64,000 bases of DNA from Mesonia sp008017825 (lineage in GTDB: Bacteria > Bacteroidota > Bacteroidia > Flavobacteriales > Flavobacteriaceae). This document shows positions 43,708-53,600 of the stretch, in pieces (positions within the stretch are counted from its first letter, which is position 1; each line of letters starts with the position of its first letter). The DNA lies in NCBI RefSeq assembly GCF_008017825.1, contig NZ_VRLS01000086.1, forward strand, positions 248,001 through 312,000. The letters run 5' to 3'. A program made the position numbers and the translations under genes. The notes beneath the pieces are model-generated. The model saw nothing but the letters and a program-made list of their open reading frames with translations, was not told the origin of the DNA and did not search any database.

Positions 43708-44582
43708 TGGAAAAGTTTGTAGGGACAGGAGTTGCATTAATCACCCCTTTTAAAGAAGATAAGTCGGTAGATGTTGAAGCTTTAAAGAAGGTGGTGAAGT
43801 TTCAAATAGAAAATAGTGTAGATTATATTGTTGTTTTAGGGACAACAGCAGAAAGTGCGACACTAACCAATGAAGAAAAAACCTTAGTAAAACAAACGAT
43901 AATTGAAGCTAATAATGGTGAGTTACCATTGGTTTTAGGAGTAGGAGGAAACAGCACTGCTGCGTTAGTTGAACAGCTTAAAAGCGAAAACTTAAAAGGT
44001 TTTGATGCTATACTTTCGGTTTCTCCATTTTATAATAAACCCACTCAAGAAGGAATTTATCAGCACTTTAAACACGTAGCAGAAAACTCTCCTTTACCTA
44101 TAATTTTGTACAATGTACCAGGAAGAACGGCGAGTAATATGTTGCCTTACACCGTAGCAAGATTAGCCAGTGATTTTGATAATATTATTGCGATTAAAGA
44201 AGCGGCAGGAGATATTGTACAGGCGATGGAAATGATACAGCAGACTCCAAAAGATTTCTTAGTGATTTCTGGAGATGATATGATTACGCTTCCTATGATT
44301 TTAGCAGGAGGAGCGGGAGTAATTTCAGTAATAGCCGAAGGGTTTCCAGAAGATTTTTCTAATATGGTCGCATTAGGGTTAGATAGAAAAGTAGATGAAG
44401 CTTATGAAATTCATTATAAAATAGCACCTGCAATAGATATGATTTTTGAAGAAGGTAACCCAGCAGGAATCAAATCGGTTTTCAAAAAATTAGGCTTAAC
44501 TACCGATGAGGTAAGACTTCCGTTAGTGAAAGCTTCAGAAAGTTTACAGTTAAGATTAGCTGAATTTATAGATAATAATTAA
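43707..44582 (+). CDS. dapA: 4-hydroxy-tetrahydrodipicolinate synthase
   Basis: Class I aldolase of 291 residues that condenses pyruvate with aspartate semialdehyde, the first committed step to diaminopimelate and lysine. Motifs: GTGVALITPFKED at the N-terminus, GTTAESATL, YNVPGRT (catalytic Tyr about 135), and the Schiff-base Lys164 in IAIKEAAGD. It overlaps DUF6913 by one base and shares its promoter. The reaction links to cell-wall synthesis, in keeping with the envelope genes just downstream. Confidence 0.96.
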   Translation: MEKFVGTGVALITPFKEDKSVDVEALKKVVKFQIENSVDYIVVLGTTAESATLTNEEKTLVKQTIIEANNGELPLVLGVGGNSTAALVEQLKSENLKGFDAILSVSPFYNKPTQEGIYQHFKHVAENSPLPIILYNVPGRTASNMLPYTVARLASDFDNIIAIKEAAGDIVQAMEMIQQTPKDFLVISGDDMITLPMILAGGAGVISVIAEGFPEDFSNMVALGLDRKVDEAYEIHYKIAPAIDMIFEEGNPAGIKSVFKKLGLTTDEVRLPLVKASESLQLRLAEFIDNN

Positions 44583-44642
44583 TAATTAGCGCAAAACAAT
44601 ATTTCTGATAAATTAGAGTTTTTTTAATACGTTAGAAAGCAG

Positions 44643-44650
44643 TACTTTTG
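44643..44650 (+). promoter_or_regulatory. -7 box of the bamD-rpoZ-coaBC-porD operon
   Basis: TACTTTTG (TAnnTTTG). Transcription would start at about 44656, which puts the possible ATG at 44655 on the start site itself and favours the ATG at 44670. A TTTG -33 box is not clear. Confidence 0.6.
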
Positions 44651-44669
44651 CAAGATGTTTTATAGACTT

Positions 44670-45485
44670 ATGAGAAAATTAATGTTCCTTTTACTTTTGG
44701 TATCTAGTTTCTACTCTTGTAGTGAATACCAAAAAGCCTTAAAAAACGACGATGTTAAAACCAAATATGATATGGCTGTAAAGTTGTATGATGAAGGGAT
44801 TGAACAGGATAAAAAAGGAAAAATTAAAAAATCTCTTAGGTTAACAGAGCAAATTTTACCACAATATAGAGGGAAGCCGCAAGGAGAAAAAATCTCTTAT
44901 ATGCACGCTAACTCCTATTATTTATTAGAAGCTTATTTTGATTCGGGGTACCAATTTGAGCGTTTCACTAAATCTTATCCTAAAAGCGAAAAGATAGATG
45001 AGGCTTACTTTAAAAGTGCGAAGAGTTATTACTATGTTTCTCCTAGGTTTAGTTTAGATCAAACTGAAACATATAAAGCAATTGATAAGTTTCAAGATTA
45101 CATCACGCGTTTCCCTGACGGAGAAAATTTAGGAAATGCCAATGAGTTATCATCAGAGTTGAGAGAAAAGTTAGAGAAGAAATCATATGAGATATCTAAA
45201 CAATATCACCATACTGAAGATTATAAAGCGGCAATGGCTTCTTTTGATAATTTTATAGAAGCTAATCCTGGTTCTATATTTAGAGAAAAAGCTTATTTCT
45301 ATAAAATGGAATCTGCTTATTTATTAGCGATCAATAGTTACAAGTACCTTATAAAAGAGCGTTTGTTGACGGCTAAAGAATACCACGAAAATTATAAAAA
45401 ATATTTTCCTCAAGGCGAGCTTTCTGAAGAAGCGAATATAATTCTTGAAGATATTAATAACAGATTAGAAAACTATAACAGTTAA
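44670..45485 (+). CDS. bamD: Outer membrane protein assembly factor BamD
   Basis: Outer-membrane lipoprotein of the BAM complex, which inserts beta-barrel proteins. From ATG 44670 it is 271 residues with signal peptide and lipobox SFYSC, then SEYQKALKNDD, typical of Bacteroidota BamD. TPR-like helices follow: YFKSAKSYYYVSPRFSLDQTETYKAIDKFQDYITRFPDG and YKAAMASFDNFIEANPGS. An ATG five codons upstream (44655) is unlikely given the promoter. It leads an operon with rpoZ, coaBC, porD and probably recN, an arrangement common to Flavobacteriia. Confidence 0.93.
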   Translation: MRKLMFLLLLVSSFYSCSEYQKALKNDDVKTKYDMAVKLYDEGIEQDKKGKIKKSLRLTEQILPQYRGKPQGEKISYMHANSYYLLEAYFDSGYQFERFTKSYPKSEKIDEAYFKSAKSYYYVSPRFSLDQTETYKAIDKFQDYITRFPDGENLGNANELSSELREKLEKKSYEISKQYHHTEDYKAAMASFDNFIEANPGSIFREKAYFYKMESAYLLAINSYKYLIKERLLTAKEYHENYKKYFPQGELSEEANIILEDINNRLENYNS

Positions 45486-45496
45486 TACTTTAATAA

Positions 45497-45823
45497 ATGG
45501 ATATAAAAAATGTAAATGCACCCGTAAGTACAACTACTATCGATAAAAATTTAGTAGATGCGCCTACAGATAATATCTATGAGGCAATTGCTATCATGTC
45601 TAAAAGAGCAACTCAAATTAATACTGAAATTAAAAAAGAGCTTTTAGAGAAGTTAGACGAATTTGCTACTTACAACGATAGTTTAGATGAAATTTTTGAA
45701 AACAAAGAGCAAATCGAAGTTTCAAAATTTTATGAAAAATTACCAAAACCCCATTCATTAGCTGTACAAGAGTGGTTAGATGATAAAGTTTATTACAGAG
45801 ATACCAAGAGCGATAACGCATAA
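45497..45823 (+). CDS. rpoZ: DNA-directed RNA polymerase subunit omega
   Basis: Omega subunit (108 residues) in the Bacteroidota form. It supports assembly and stability of RNA polymerase. The core is IYEAIAIMSKRATQINTEIKKELLEKL (about 28-54), matching the omega helix that contacts beta-prime, and it ends in a lineage-specific extension KPHSLAVQEWLDDKVYYR. It lies between bamD (11 nt) and coaBC (3 nt), the usual flavobacterial position. Confidence 0.88.
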   Translation: MDIKNVNAPVSTTTIDKNLVDAPTDNIYEAIAIMSKRATQINTEIKKELLEKLDEFATYNDSLDEIFENKEQIEVSKFYEKLPKPHSLAVQEWLDDKVYYRDTKSDNA

Positions 45824-45826
45824 TCT

Positions 45827-47026
45827 ATGATATCCTTAAACGATAAAAAAGTACTCATAGGGGTAACTGCAGGAATTGCAGCCTATAAAATAGCTTTTTT
45901 AGTACGTTTATTTATAAAAGAAGGAGCAAAGGTTAAAGTGGTTATGACTCCAAAAGCTAAGGAGTTTGTAACCCCTTTAACCTTATCTACGCTCTCAAAA
46001 AATGACGTTATAATTTCCTTTACAGATAAAGAATCTGAGGTTTGGAATAATCACGTAGATTTGGGTTTATGGGCAGACTTTATGCTCATAGCTCCTGCCA
46101 CAGCCAACACACTTTCAAAAATGGCTCATGGGCAAAGCAATAACTTTTTATTAGCGACTTACCTTTCAGCTAAATGCCCAGTTTACGTAGCTCCTGCAAT
46201 GGATTTGGATATGTATAGACATCCATCAACCAAAAAATCTTTAGAAAAATTAAATACCTTTGGTAATGTAGTAATTCCTGTAGGGAATGGCGAACTAGCT
46301 AGTGGCTTGAGTGGAGAAGGAAGAATGGCAGAACCAGAAGAAATCATTAGTTTTATAAAAAGAGATATTGCAAAACAACTTCCGTTAAACGGAAAAAAAA
46401 TATTGATTACCGCTGGTCCTACATACGAAGCTATAGATCCTGTACGTTTTATAGGCAATCATTCTAGCGGAAAAATGGGGTATGCCATAGCTGAAGAAGC
46501 AGCAAAGCTAGGAGCAGAGGTAATTTTAGTTAGCGGACCTAGCTCACTCCAGTTGAAGAATGATGGTATAAATAGGGTAGATGTGGTTTCTGCTAAAGAA
46601 ATGTATGATGCAGTACATTCATATTATAAAGAAGTAGATGTGGCTATTGCTGCTGCTGCAGTTTCTGACTACAGGCCAATGACTAAGGCTACTCAAAAAA
46701 TAAAAAAATCTGATCCTAAACTTACCTTAGAATTAGAGAAAACCCAAGATATTCTTTTGTCTATGGGGGAAAAAAAACAAAATCAGTTTTTAATTGGTTT
46801 TGCATTAGAAACAGAAAATGAGGTAGAAAATGCTCAAAAGAAATTACAAAAAAAGAATTTAGACTTTATTGTCTTAAATTCGTTACAAGATAAAGGTGCA
46901 GGGTTTCAACAGGAAACTAATAAGGTTAGAATTATAGATAAAGATAAAGTCCAATCTTACGAGTTAAAGTCAAAAGAGAAAGTGGCTAAAGATATTCTCA
47001 AAGAATTAGTAGATAGATTAGTATGA
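45827..47026 (+). CDS. coaBC: Bifunctional phosphopantothenoylcysteine decarboxylase / phosphopantothenate-cysteine ligase
   Basis: Two-domain flavoprotein of 399 residues for coenzyme A synthesis. The N-terminal CoaC domain (about 1-180) has GVTAGIAAYKIAFLVRLF, the catalytic His in WNNHVDLGLWADFMLIAPATANTLSK, and PAMDLDMYRHPST. The C-terminal CoaB domain has ILITAGPTYEAIDPVRFIGNHSSGKMGYAIA (about 188-218) and AAVSDYRP. It overlaps porD by 4 nt (ATGA). All motifs are intact. Confidence 0.96.
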   Translation: MISLNDKKVLIGVTAGIAAYKIAFLVRLFIKEGAKVKVVMTPKAKEFVTPLTLSTLSKNDVIISFTDKESEVWNNHVDLGLWADFMLIAPATANTLSKMAHGQSNNFLLATYLSAKCPVYVAPAMDLDMYRHPSTKKSLEKLNTFGNVVIPVGNGELASGLSGEGRMAEPEEIISFIKRDIAKQLPLNGKKILITAGPTYEAIDPVRFIGNHSSGKMGYAIAEEAAKLGAEVILVSGPSSLQLKNDGINRVDVVSAKEMYDAVHSYYKEVDVAIAAAAVSDYRPMTKATQKIKKSDPKLTLELEKTQDILLSMGEKKQNQFLIGFALETENEVENAQKKLQKKNLDFIVLNSLQDKGAGFQQETNKVRIIDKDKVQSYELKSKEKVAKDILKELVDRLV

Positions 47027-47910
47027 AAAATATTTTAATATATTCTTTATTGATGTTGTTTTCTTGTGTGTTAAGTGCGCAAGAACTTAATTGCTCGGTT
47101 ACTGTAAATGCAGAGCAAACTGGTAAAACACAATTATCTATATTTAAAACTTTAGAAACTTCAGTTAAAGAGTTTATGAATCAGAGTTGGACAGATCTAG
47201 ATTTGGATGACGATGAGAGAATACAATGCAGTATTTTTATTACCATAAAAGAATATAATTCAGATAACTTTACCGCTACAGTTCAAGTTCAATCTTCGAG
47301 ACCTGTATATGGAAGTTTGTATTCTACTCCTGTCTTAAATTTTAAAGACAACGATTTCAATTTTAATTATACAGAGTATCAGCCATTGCGATATAGTGAA
47401 AATACCTTTAATTCTAATTTAATTTCTAATTTAAGCTTCTATGCTTTTACTATTTTAGGTTTAGACGCAGATACTTATGCGTTACAAGGAGGAGAAGATT
47501 ATCATCAAGAAGCTAAGCAAATTGTGAATATCTCTGCACAAACAGCAGGTGGTGGTTGGACAGCAAATGATGGAAATCAATCTAAGTACAAGCTTAACGC
47601 GGATATTATATCGAGTAACTTTACTAAATATAGAGAAGCATTATATGTATACCACCGTCAAGGATTAGATGTGATGCATAGTGATGTAGAGGCTGGGAAA
47701 AATAGTATTGTAGATGCTATTCAGTTATTAAGAGACGTAAATAATAACCGACCAAATTCTGCTCCTATGCGAGCTTTCTTTGATGCTAAATCATCAGAAA
47801 TTGAAAGTGTATTTACTGGTGGGCCTTCGGTAGAAGTAAATAAGGTTGTTGAAAATTTACGAAGAATATCTCCGCTTTATAATAAAAACTGGAATAAGAT
47901 TAAATTCTAA
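47023..47910 (+). CDS. porD: Type IX secretion system protein PorD (DUF4835)
   Basis: Secreted protein of 295 residues with signal peptide (about 1-19, ending VLSAQ) and a DUF4835 body: ELNCSVTVNAEQTGKTQLSIFKTLE, VQVQSSRPVYGSLYSTPVLNF, FTILGLDADTYALQGG. DUF4835 corresponds to PorD, a component needed for the type IX secretion system of gliding and oral Bacteroidota. It is part of the bamD operon, so T9SS and outer-membrane assembly are co-expressed. T9SS cargo proteins are encoded at 28 kb and 50-58 kb. Confidence 0.88.
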   Translation: MKNILIYSLLMLFSCVLSAQELNCSVTVNAEQTGKTQLSIFKTLETSVKEFMNQSWTDLDLDDDERIQCSIFITIKEYNSDNFTATVQVQSSRPVYGSLYSTPVLNFKDNDFNFNYTEYQPLRYSENTFNSNLISNLSFYAFTILGLDADTYALQGGEDYHQEAKQIVNISAQTAGGGWTANDGNQSKYKLNADIISSNFTKYREALYVYHRQGLDVMHSDVEAGKNSIVDAIQLLRDVNNNRPNSAPMRAFFDAKSSEIESVFTGGPSVEVNKVVENLRRISPLYNKNWNKIKF

Positions 47911-47951
47911 AATTCTGTTTTGTTTTTGATGTATCTCATCAATTTCTCTTG

Positions 47952-47959
47952 TATATTTA
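47952..47959 (+). promoter_or_regulatory. Possible weak promoter box before recN
   Basis: TATATTTA, one mismatch to TAnnTTTG. Transcription from about 47965 would give a short leader before the TTG at 47979. Evidence is weak. Confidence 0.3.
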
Positions 47960-47978
47960 CCCTAAAATTAAAGAGGAT

Positions 47979-49631
47979 TTGTTAACTAATTTATCGATTA
48001 AAAACTTTGCTTTAATTGAAGATGTTTCTCTACAGCTTCAAGATGATTTTACTATAATCACAGGGGAAACCGGTGCTGGAAAATCAATATTATTAGGTGC
48101 TTTATCTTTACTTATAGGGAAACGTGCAGACATTGCTTCTGTAAGAAACCCTGATAAAAAATGTGTAGTTGAAGGGCATTTTAAAATATCTGTTTATCAA
48201 TTAGAGAACTTCTTTGTAGATAACGATTTGGACTATGAGCCAGAAACCATTATTAGAAGAGAGATCTTACCTTCTGGTAAATCTAGAGCTTTTATAAATG
48301 ACACTCCCGTTACCTTGCAAAAATTAGTATTGTTGGGAAATCAACTCATAGATATTCACAGTCAGCATGAAACTCTGTCTTTAGGAGAGGTGAATTATCA
48401 ATTTAAAATTATAGACGATTTAGCAAATCACAAGACGACATTAGTTAGTTATAAGCTAAAATTAAATTCTTATAAAACACTTTTAAAGCAATTAGAAGAA
48501 TTGAAGTCTTCTCAAAAAGAAGCCAAAGCAGCTTACGATTATAACCTTTTTTTGGTTTCAGAACTTCAAGAAGCTAATCTTAAAGCAGGAATTCAAGAAG
48601 AATTAGAAGAAAAGTTTACAGAACTCAATAATGTAGAAGAGTTAAAGGAAAACCTTTCGGCTTCTTCTTTTCATTTAGAACAAGAAGATATTGGAGTTTT
48701 AGCTGTATTAAGAGATGTGAAAAATAAACTTTCACGTTTAGAAAATTTCAGCGAAAGCTATAAAGAAATTTTTCAGCGAGTAGAAAGCAGTTTATTGGAG
48801 TTGGAAGATGTTACGGAAGAGATTGTTAGATTAGAAAGTAAAATTGAAGATGATCCAGAAGAGTTAACTTTGGTTAATCAAAAACTTCAGCAAATTTATA
48901 ATCTTCAGCGTAAGCACGACGTAGAAACAGTTGAAGAGTTACTTGCCTTACAGAATGATTTGGAGAAGAAAGTAGCAAGCTCTGAAAATGCAGATGAAGA
49001 GTTAAATATATTGGAACAAAAAATTGAAGCTTCAAAGCAAGAGGCTTTAGCATTAGCTCAACAACTTTATAAAACTAGAAAAAAGGAAATTCCCACTTTT
49101 ATAAGCAAAATGCAAGCTATTTTGGCAGAAATAGGGATGCCAGATGCAAAGCTAAAAATTGAAATCGCACTTCAAGAAGAATTTAACGCTCACGGAATAG
49201 ATAAAATGAACTGGCTATTAGCAGCCAATAAAGGAGGAAGTTTTAAGGATATTAAAAAAGCAGCTTCAGGCGGAGAGCTTTCTAGAATTACTTTAGCGGT
49301 AAAAAGTATATTAGCGTTTTATGGTAAATTACCAACCATAATATTTGATGAAATAGACACGGGAGTTTCGGGAGATGTAGCTCAAAAAATGGGTAATATT
49401 ATGCTAAAAATGAGTCAGGAGATGCAAGTTATCGCTATAACGCATCTGCCACAAATTGCAGCAAAAGGAAAGCAGCATTTAAAAGTTTATAAAGAAACTA
49501 AAAAGAAAATAACCACGACTAATATTGAGCAGTTAAGCGAAGAAAATAGAATTTTAGAGCTTGCAGAGATGCTTGGCGGAAAAGAAAAGTCTAATTCGGC
49601 AATTGCTCACGCAAAACAATTATTGAACTAA
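47979..49631 (+). CDS. recN: DNA repair protein RecN (TTG start)
   Basis: SMC-like ATPase of 550 residues involved in double-strand break repair. The start is taken as TTG at 47979, giving MLTNLSIKNFALIEDV, the usual RecN beginning; a TTG at 47949 falls on the promoter-like box and adds an unrelated leader. Walker A is GETGAGKS (about 32-39), followed by coiled-coil arms with a central head-joining region, then the signature ASGGELSRITLAVKSIL, Walker B TIIFDEIDTGVSGD and the ITHLPQIAAKG switch. It follows porD by 68 nt. Confidence 0.92.
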   Translation: MLTNLSIKNFALIEDVSLQLQDDFTIITGETGAGKSILLGALSLLIGKRADIASVRNPDKKCVVEGHFKISVYQLENFFVDNDLDYEPETIIRREILPSGKSRAFINDTPVTLQKLVLLGNQLIDIHSQHETLSLGEVNYQFKIIDDLANHKTTLVSYKLKLNSYKTLLKQLEELKSSQKEAKAAYDYNLFLVSELQEANLKAGIQEELEEKFTELNNVEELKENLSASSFHLEQEDIGVLAVLRDVKNKLSRLENFSESYKEIFQRVESSLLELEDVTEEIVRLESKIEDDPEELTLVNQKLQQIYNLQRKHDVETVEELLALQNDLEKKVASSENADEELNILEQKIEASKQEALALAQQLYKTRKKEIPTFISKMQAILAEIGMPDAKLKIEIALQEEFNAHGIDKMNWLLAANKGGSFKDIKKAASGGELSRITLAVKSILAFYGKLPTIIFDEIDTGVSGDVAQKMGNIMLKMSQEMQVIAITHLPQIAAKGKQHLKVYKETKKKITTTNIEQLSEENRILELAEMLGGKEKSNSAIAHAKQLLN

Positions 49632-49674
49632 TCTAGTTTTTATATATTTACCACCACTAAGAAAAAACAAAATC

Positions 49675-50493
49675 ATGTCATATAACTTATTAAAAGGAAA
49701 AAGAGGAATCATATTCGGAGCTTTAGATGAAAATTCAATCGCTTGGAAAACCGCTGAAAAAATAAACGAGCAAGGAGGAACTTTTGTATTGACAAATGCG
49801 CCAATTGCTATGAGAATGGGAAAAATTAAAGATCTTGCAGAAAAGACGGGATCAGAAATTATTCCTGCTGATGCTACAAAAGTAGAAGACTTAGAAAACT
49901 TAGTAGAAAAGGCAACAGAAATTTTAGGAGGTAAATTAGATTTTGTACTTCACTCTATAGGGATGTCTGTAAACGTGCGTAAAGGAAATCATTATACCGA
50001 TATGAATTATGATTTTACCACTAAAGGTTGGGATGTTTCGGCAGTTTCATTTCATAAAACCATGCAGGTTCTTTATAAAAAAGACGCTATGAACGAGTGG
50101 GGGAGCATTGTAGCTTTAACCTATATGGCTGCACAACGTGTTTTCCCAGATTATAACGATATGGCAGACAATAAAGCTTACTTAGAATCTATCGCAAGAA
50201 GCTTTGGTTACTTCTTCGGTAAAGATAAAAAGGTAAGGGTAAATACAATTTCTCAATCTCCAACACCAACTACTGCAGGACAAGGAGTGAAAGGTTTTGA
50301 TGGTTTTATCGCTTACGCGGAAAAAATGTCTCCTTTAGGAAATGCCACTGCAGATGAGTGTGCCGATTACACGTTAACACTATTCTCAGATCTTACTAAG
50401 AAAGTTACGCTTCAAAATTTATTCCACGACGGAGGATTTTCGAATATGGGTGTAAGTCAGCAAGTAATGGAAGCATTTGTAGAGAAAGAATAA
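49675..50493 (+). CDS. fabI: Enoyl-[acyl-carrier-protein] reductase FabI
   Basis: NADH-dependent reductase of 272 residues completing each round of fatty-acid elongation. The N-terminus KGKRGIIFGALDENSIAWKTAEKI is typical of Bacteroidota FabI. The catalytic pair appears as YNDMADNKAYLESIARSFG (Tyr-X6-Lys), and FHDGGFSNMG is near the end. It has 43 nt to recN and is followed by a terminator, so it may be the last gene of the block. Confidence 0.94.
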   Translation: MSYNLLKGKRGIIFGALDENSIAWKTAEKINEQGGTFVLTNAPIAMRMGKIKDLAEKTGSEIIPADATKVEDLENLVEKATEILGGKLDFVLHSIGMSVNVRKGNHYTDMNYDFTTKGWDVSAVSFHKTMQVLYKKDAMNEWGSIVALTYMAAQRVFPDYNDMADNKAYLESIARSFGYFFGKDKKVRVNTISQSPTPTTAGQGVKGFDGFIAYAEKMSPLGNATADECADYTLTLFSDLTKKVTLQNLFHDGGFSNMGVSQQVMEAFVEKE

Positions 50494-50512
50494 GAAAATA
50501 TAAAATATTTTT

Positions 50513-50542
50513 AAAAAAACCGCTTTTAAGCGGTTTTTTTTG
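50513..50542 (+). terminator. Terminator of fabI
   Basis: AAAAACCGCTT / AAGCGGTTTTT stem with a tiny loop and a T-run of eight. Confidence 0.88.
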
Positions 50543-50637
50543 CTTTTAACCGAATAGTGTCTTAAGTTATTAATATTGAAATAGTTTTTTAACATATATT
50601 TTGTATTTTAGGGAGTTGTTTAACTTAAAATATATAT

Positions 50638-53600
50638 ATGAAAAAAATTACTTTATTGATTTTCTTTACCTTGTTGGGAATAACGACCTCTTGGTCGCAA
50701 ATCTCAACTTATTATACATTTTCTGAAAGTTCAGGAACTTATATTCCTATTACAGGAGGAACAGTTACCTCAGCTATTACAGGAGATAGTGACGATGGTG
50801 AAGAATTGAGCGTGCCTATTGGGTTTACATTAAATTATGCTGGTACAAGTTATTCAGATTTGACTATAGGTGTAAATGGAGCTATAAGCTTCACCAATAA
50901 TGATGTCAGTTTTACAAACGATTTAAGTGCTACGGGCGTAGCCCAAATTGATGTAATAGCTCCCTTATGGGATGATTTGTATCATAGATCATCAGATGGA
51001 GCAGAGATTAGATATGAAACTTCAGGAACATCTCCTAATCAAACTTTTACCGTACAGTGGACAAATATTTCTTGGAGAACTACTGGGAACAATACTAGCT
51101 TTCAATTAGTACTATATGAAGATTCAAATAATATTCAATTTAATTATGGGCCAAATACTTCAACGGACTCTAGAACAGCTTCTATAGGTTTTAATAAAGG
51201 AAATTCAGGGTCTAATTTTATTAGTGTTACTCCAGGCGTTCCTGGAGCTGCAAGTACATCTACAGACAATAATAGTATTTCTTCTAGTGATTATCCAGGA
51301 GATGGAGTTACATATATATTTACTTATGCAGCTCCAACGTGTATAACACCAACAAATGCTCAAAATACATTATTAGCGGCAACAACGGCAGATTTTACTT
51401 GGGATGCTGAAGCTACTGCAACGTCAGGATATAACTGGGCAGTAATGGCAGATGGAGATGACCCAACGACAGATACTCCAGTAGCAAGTGGTACCGCTGC
51501 AACAGGAACGACCTTAGCTCAAGCTACAGGATTAACTGCAAATACAGATTATGACTTTTATGTGCAATCTAATTGTGGTGCAACAAATGGTTTAAGCTCG
51601 TGGTCTGTTAAAGTAGATTTTATAACTCCTTGTGCAACATTTATTGCAACACCTAGCTCACCATTTGTAGAGGAGTTTACTGCTACTACAATCCCAGCTT
51701 GTTGGTCTCAAACTTCAGATTGGGAGTTTTCAGGTAGTATTGGTTGGAATACTTCAGGTTGTTCTGCTATACCATCTGATAATACTGCTGGTGGAGGAGG
51801 AAGCTATGCCGCTGTTGATATGTCAGATATTACAACTACAGAAACTATCGTTTTGGAATTACCTTTAGTTGATGTAAGTGCACTTACCGCACCGAGTTTA
51901 AATTTTTATATGTTTATGTGTACTCAGGGATATAACCCGCCAAATGAATTACATATAGAAGCATATGATGGGACAACTTGGAATCAAGTTGGCATTGTTG
52001 ATACTGGTAGTGCTAGTTGGGAAAACCACAAATTTATTTTACTAAATCATGTAGTAGGGAATACAGTTCAATTAAGATTTAGGGTGCAAGAACAATCATC
52101 AAGTAGTAGCTATTATGGTGATATTGCTATTGATGATGTAATGATTGAGGAAGGACCAAGTTGCTTGAAACCAACCAATATAGTTAATGCTGCAGTTACT
52201 GCAAACACGGCAGATTTTACTTGGGATGCTCCAGCAATTTTACCTTCTAACGGTTATGAATGGGTAGTAATGGCTTCTGGAAGTCCTGCTCCAGATATTT
52301 CTACTTCTATTAGTACCGGTACAGCTACTACAAATAGCACCACAGCTGGTTCTTTGACTCAAGTAACAAGCTATGTTTTTTATGTTCGTTCTGATTGTGG
52401 AGGAACTGATCAAAGTGCTTGGGAGGGTCCACTTTCATTTACTACTGGCTGTCCATCACAGCTTGCTGGAAATTATACCATTGGTACAACTGGAGATTAT
52501 ACTAGTATTTCTGCAGCAATATCAGATTTGAATGCTTGTGGTGTTTCTGCAGCTGTTACCTTCGATATTTTAACAGGTTCAGGACCATATAATGAGCAAT
52601 TAGTATTAAATGAAGTGACAGGAGCTAGTGCAACTAATACAATTACTTTTAATGGTAATGGTGAAACTATCACATCAGCAACAGATACTTCAAATCGTAG
52701 CTTGTTTTTACTAGATGGTGTAGATTATGTTACTTTAAATAATATAAACTTCTTGACTCAAGATGTCGATAATAACTTTGTTATTCAGTTGACAAATGGT
52801 GCTAATTTTAACAGTATAACAAATAATACTATTGATTTAACTTCAGCAATTGACGATACAGGATCTGATAATGCAGGTATTGTTGTTTCAGGAAGTTTAA
52901 CTAGCGCAACATCTGATGGTGATAGTGGAAATGTAACTATTACTGGAAATACCATCATTGGGGGGTATTATGGGATTTCAATTAGTGGACAATCTACGGG
53001 AAGTTCAATGGATAATACAATATCAGATAATACTATACAAGATTTTTATTATTATGGTATTTATAACAATGATGTTGAAAATACTACTATTATTAGTAAT
53101 GATCTACATAGGGAGAATAGAACGAATGTTAGTAATTTTTATGCTCTGTATTTTACAGGAAATGGAGGTGGAAACATTATCAATGCTAACATGCTTCACG
53201 ATGCTTTCACGGGAGAACCATCTGCAACAAGCGCAGCATATCCTATTTACCATACTTCTACAGATGCAGCTGCAGGTAATGCCAATATTGTCTCAAATAA
53301 TATTATATATAATATTAATGGCGCAGGAGGTACTAATTATGCTATTTATAATTCTGGTAGCGATGGTGTACATTACTATCATAATACGATTACACTTGAT
53401 TTTCAAGGTGCGTCTTCTGGAACAACAAGAGGTTTTTATCAAACCACAACAGCCTCTGATATCGAGTTTATCAATAATATTGTTTCTATAACTCGTGGAG
53501 GTTCTGGAACTAAATATTGTCTATATTTCAATACTTCAGGATCTAGTATTATTAGTAATTATAATGTATTACATATGGACGCCCCAGCTGGTACCAATCA

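Noticed and set aside
52958..53491. 177-codon frame on the plus strand in another register of the large T9SS gene
   Set aside because: It is a low-complexity Ile/Leu/Met-rich shadow of the AT-rich, repetitive beta-helix coding region.
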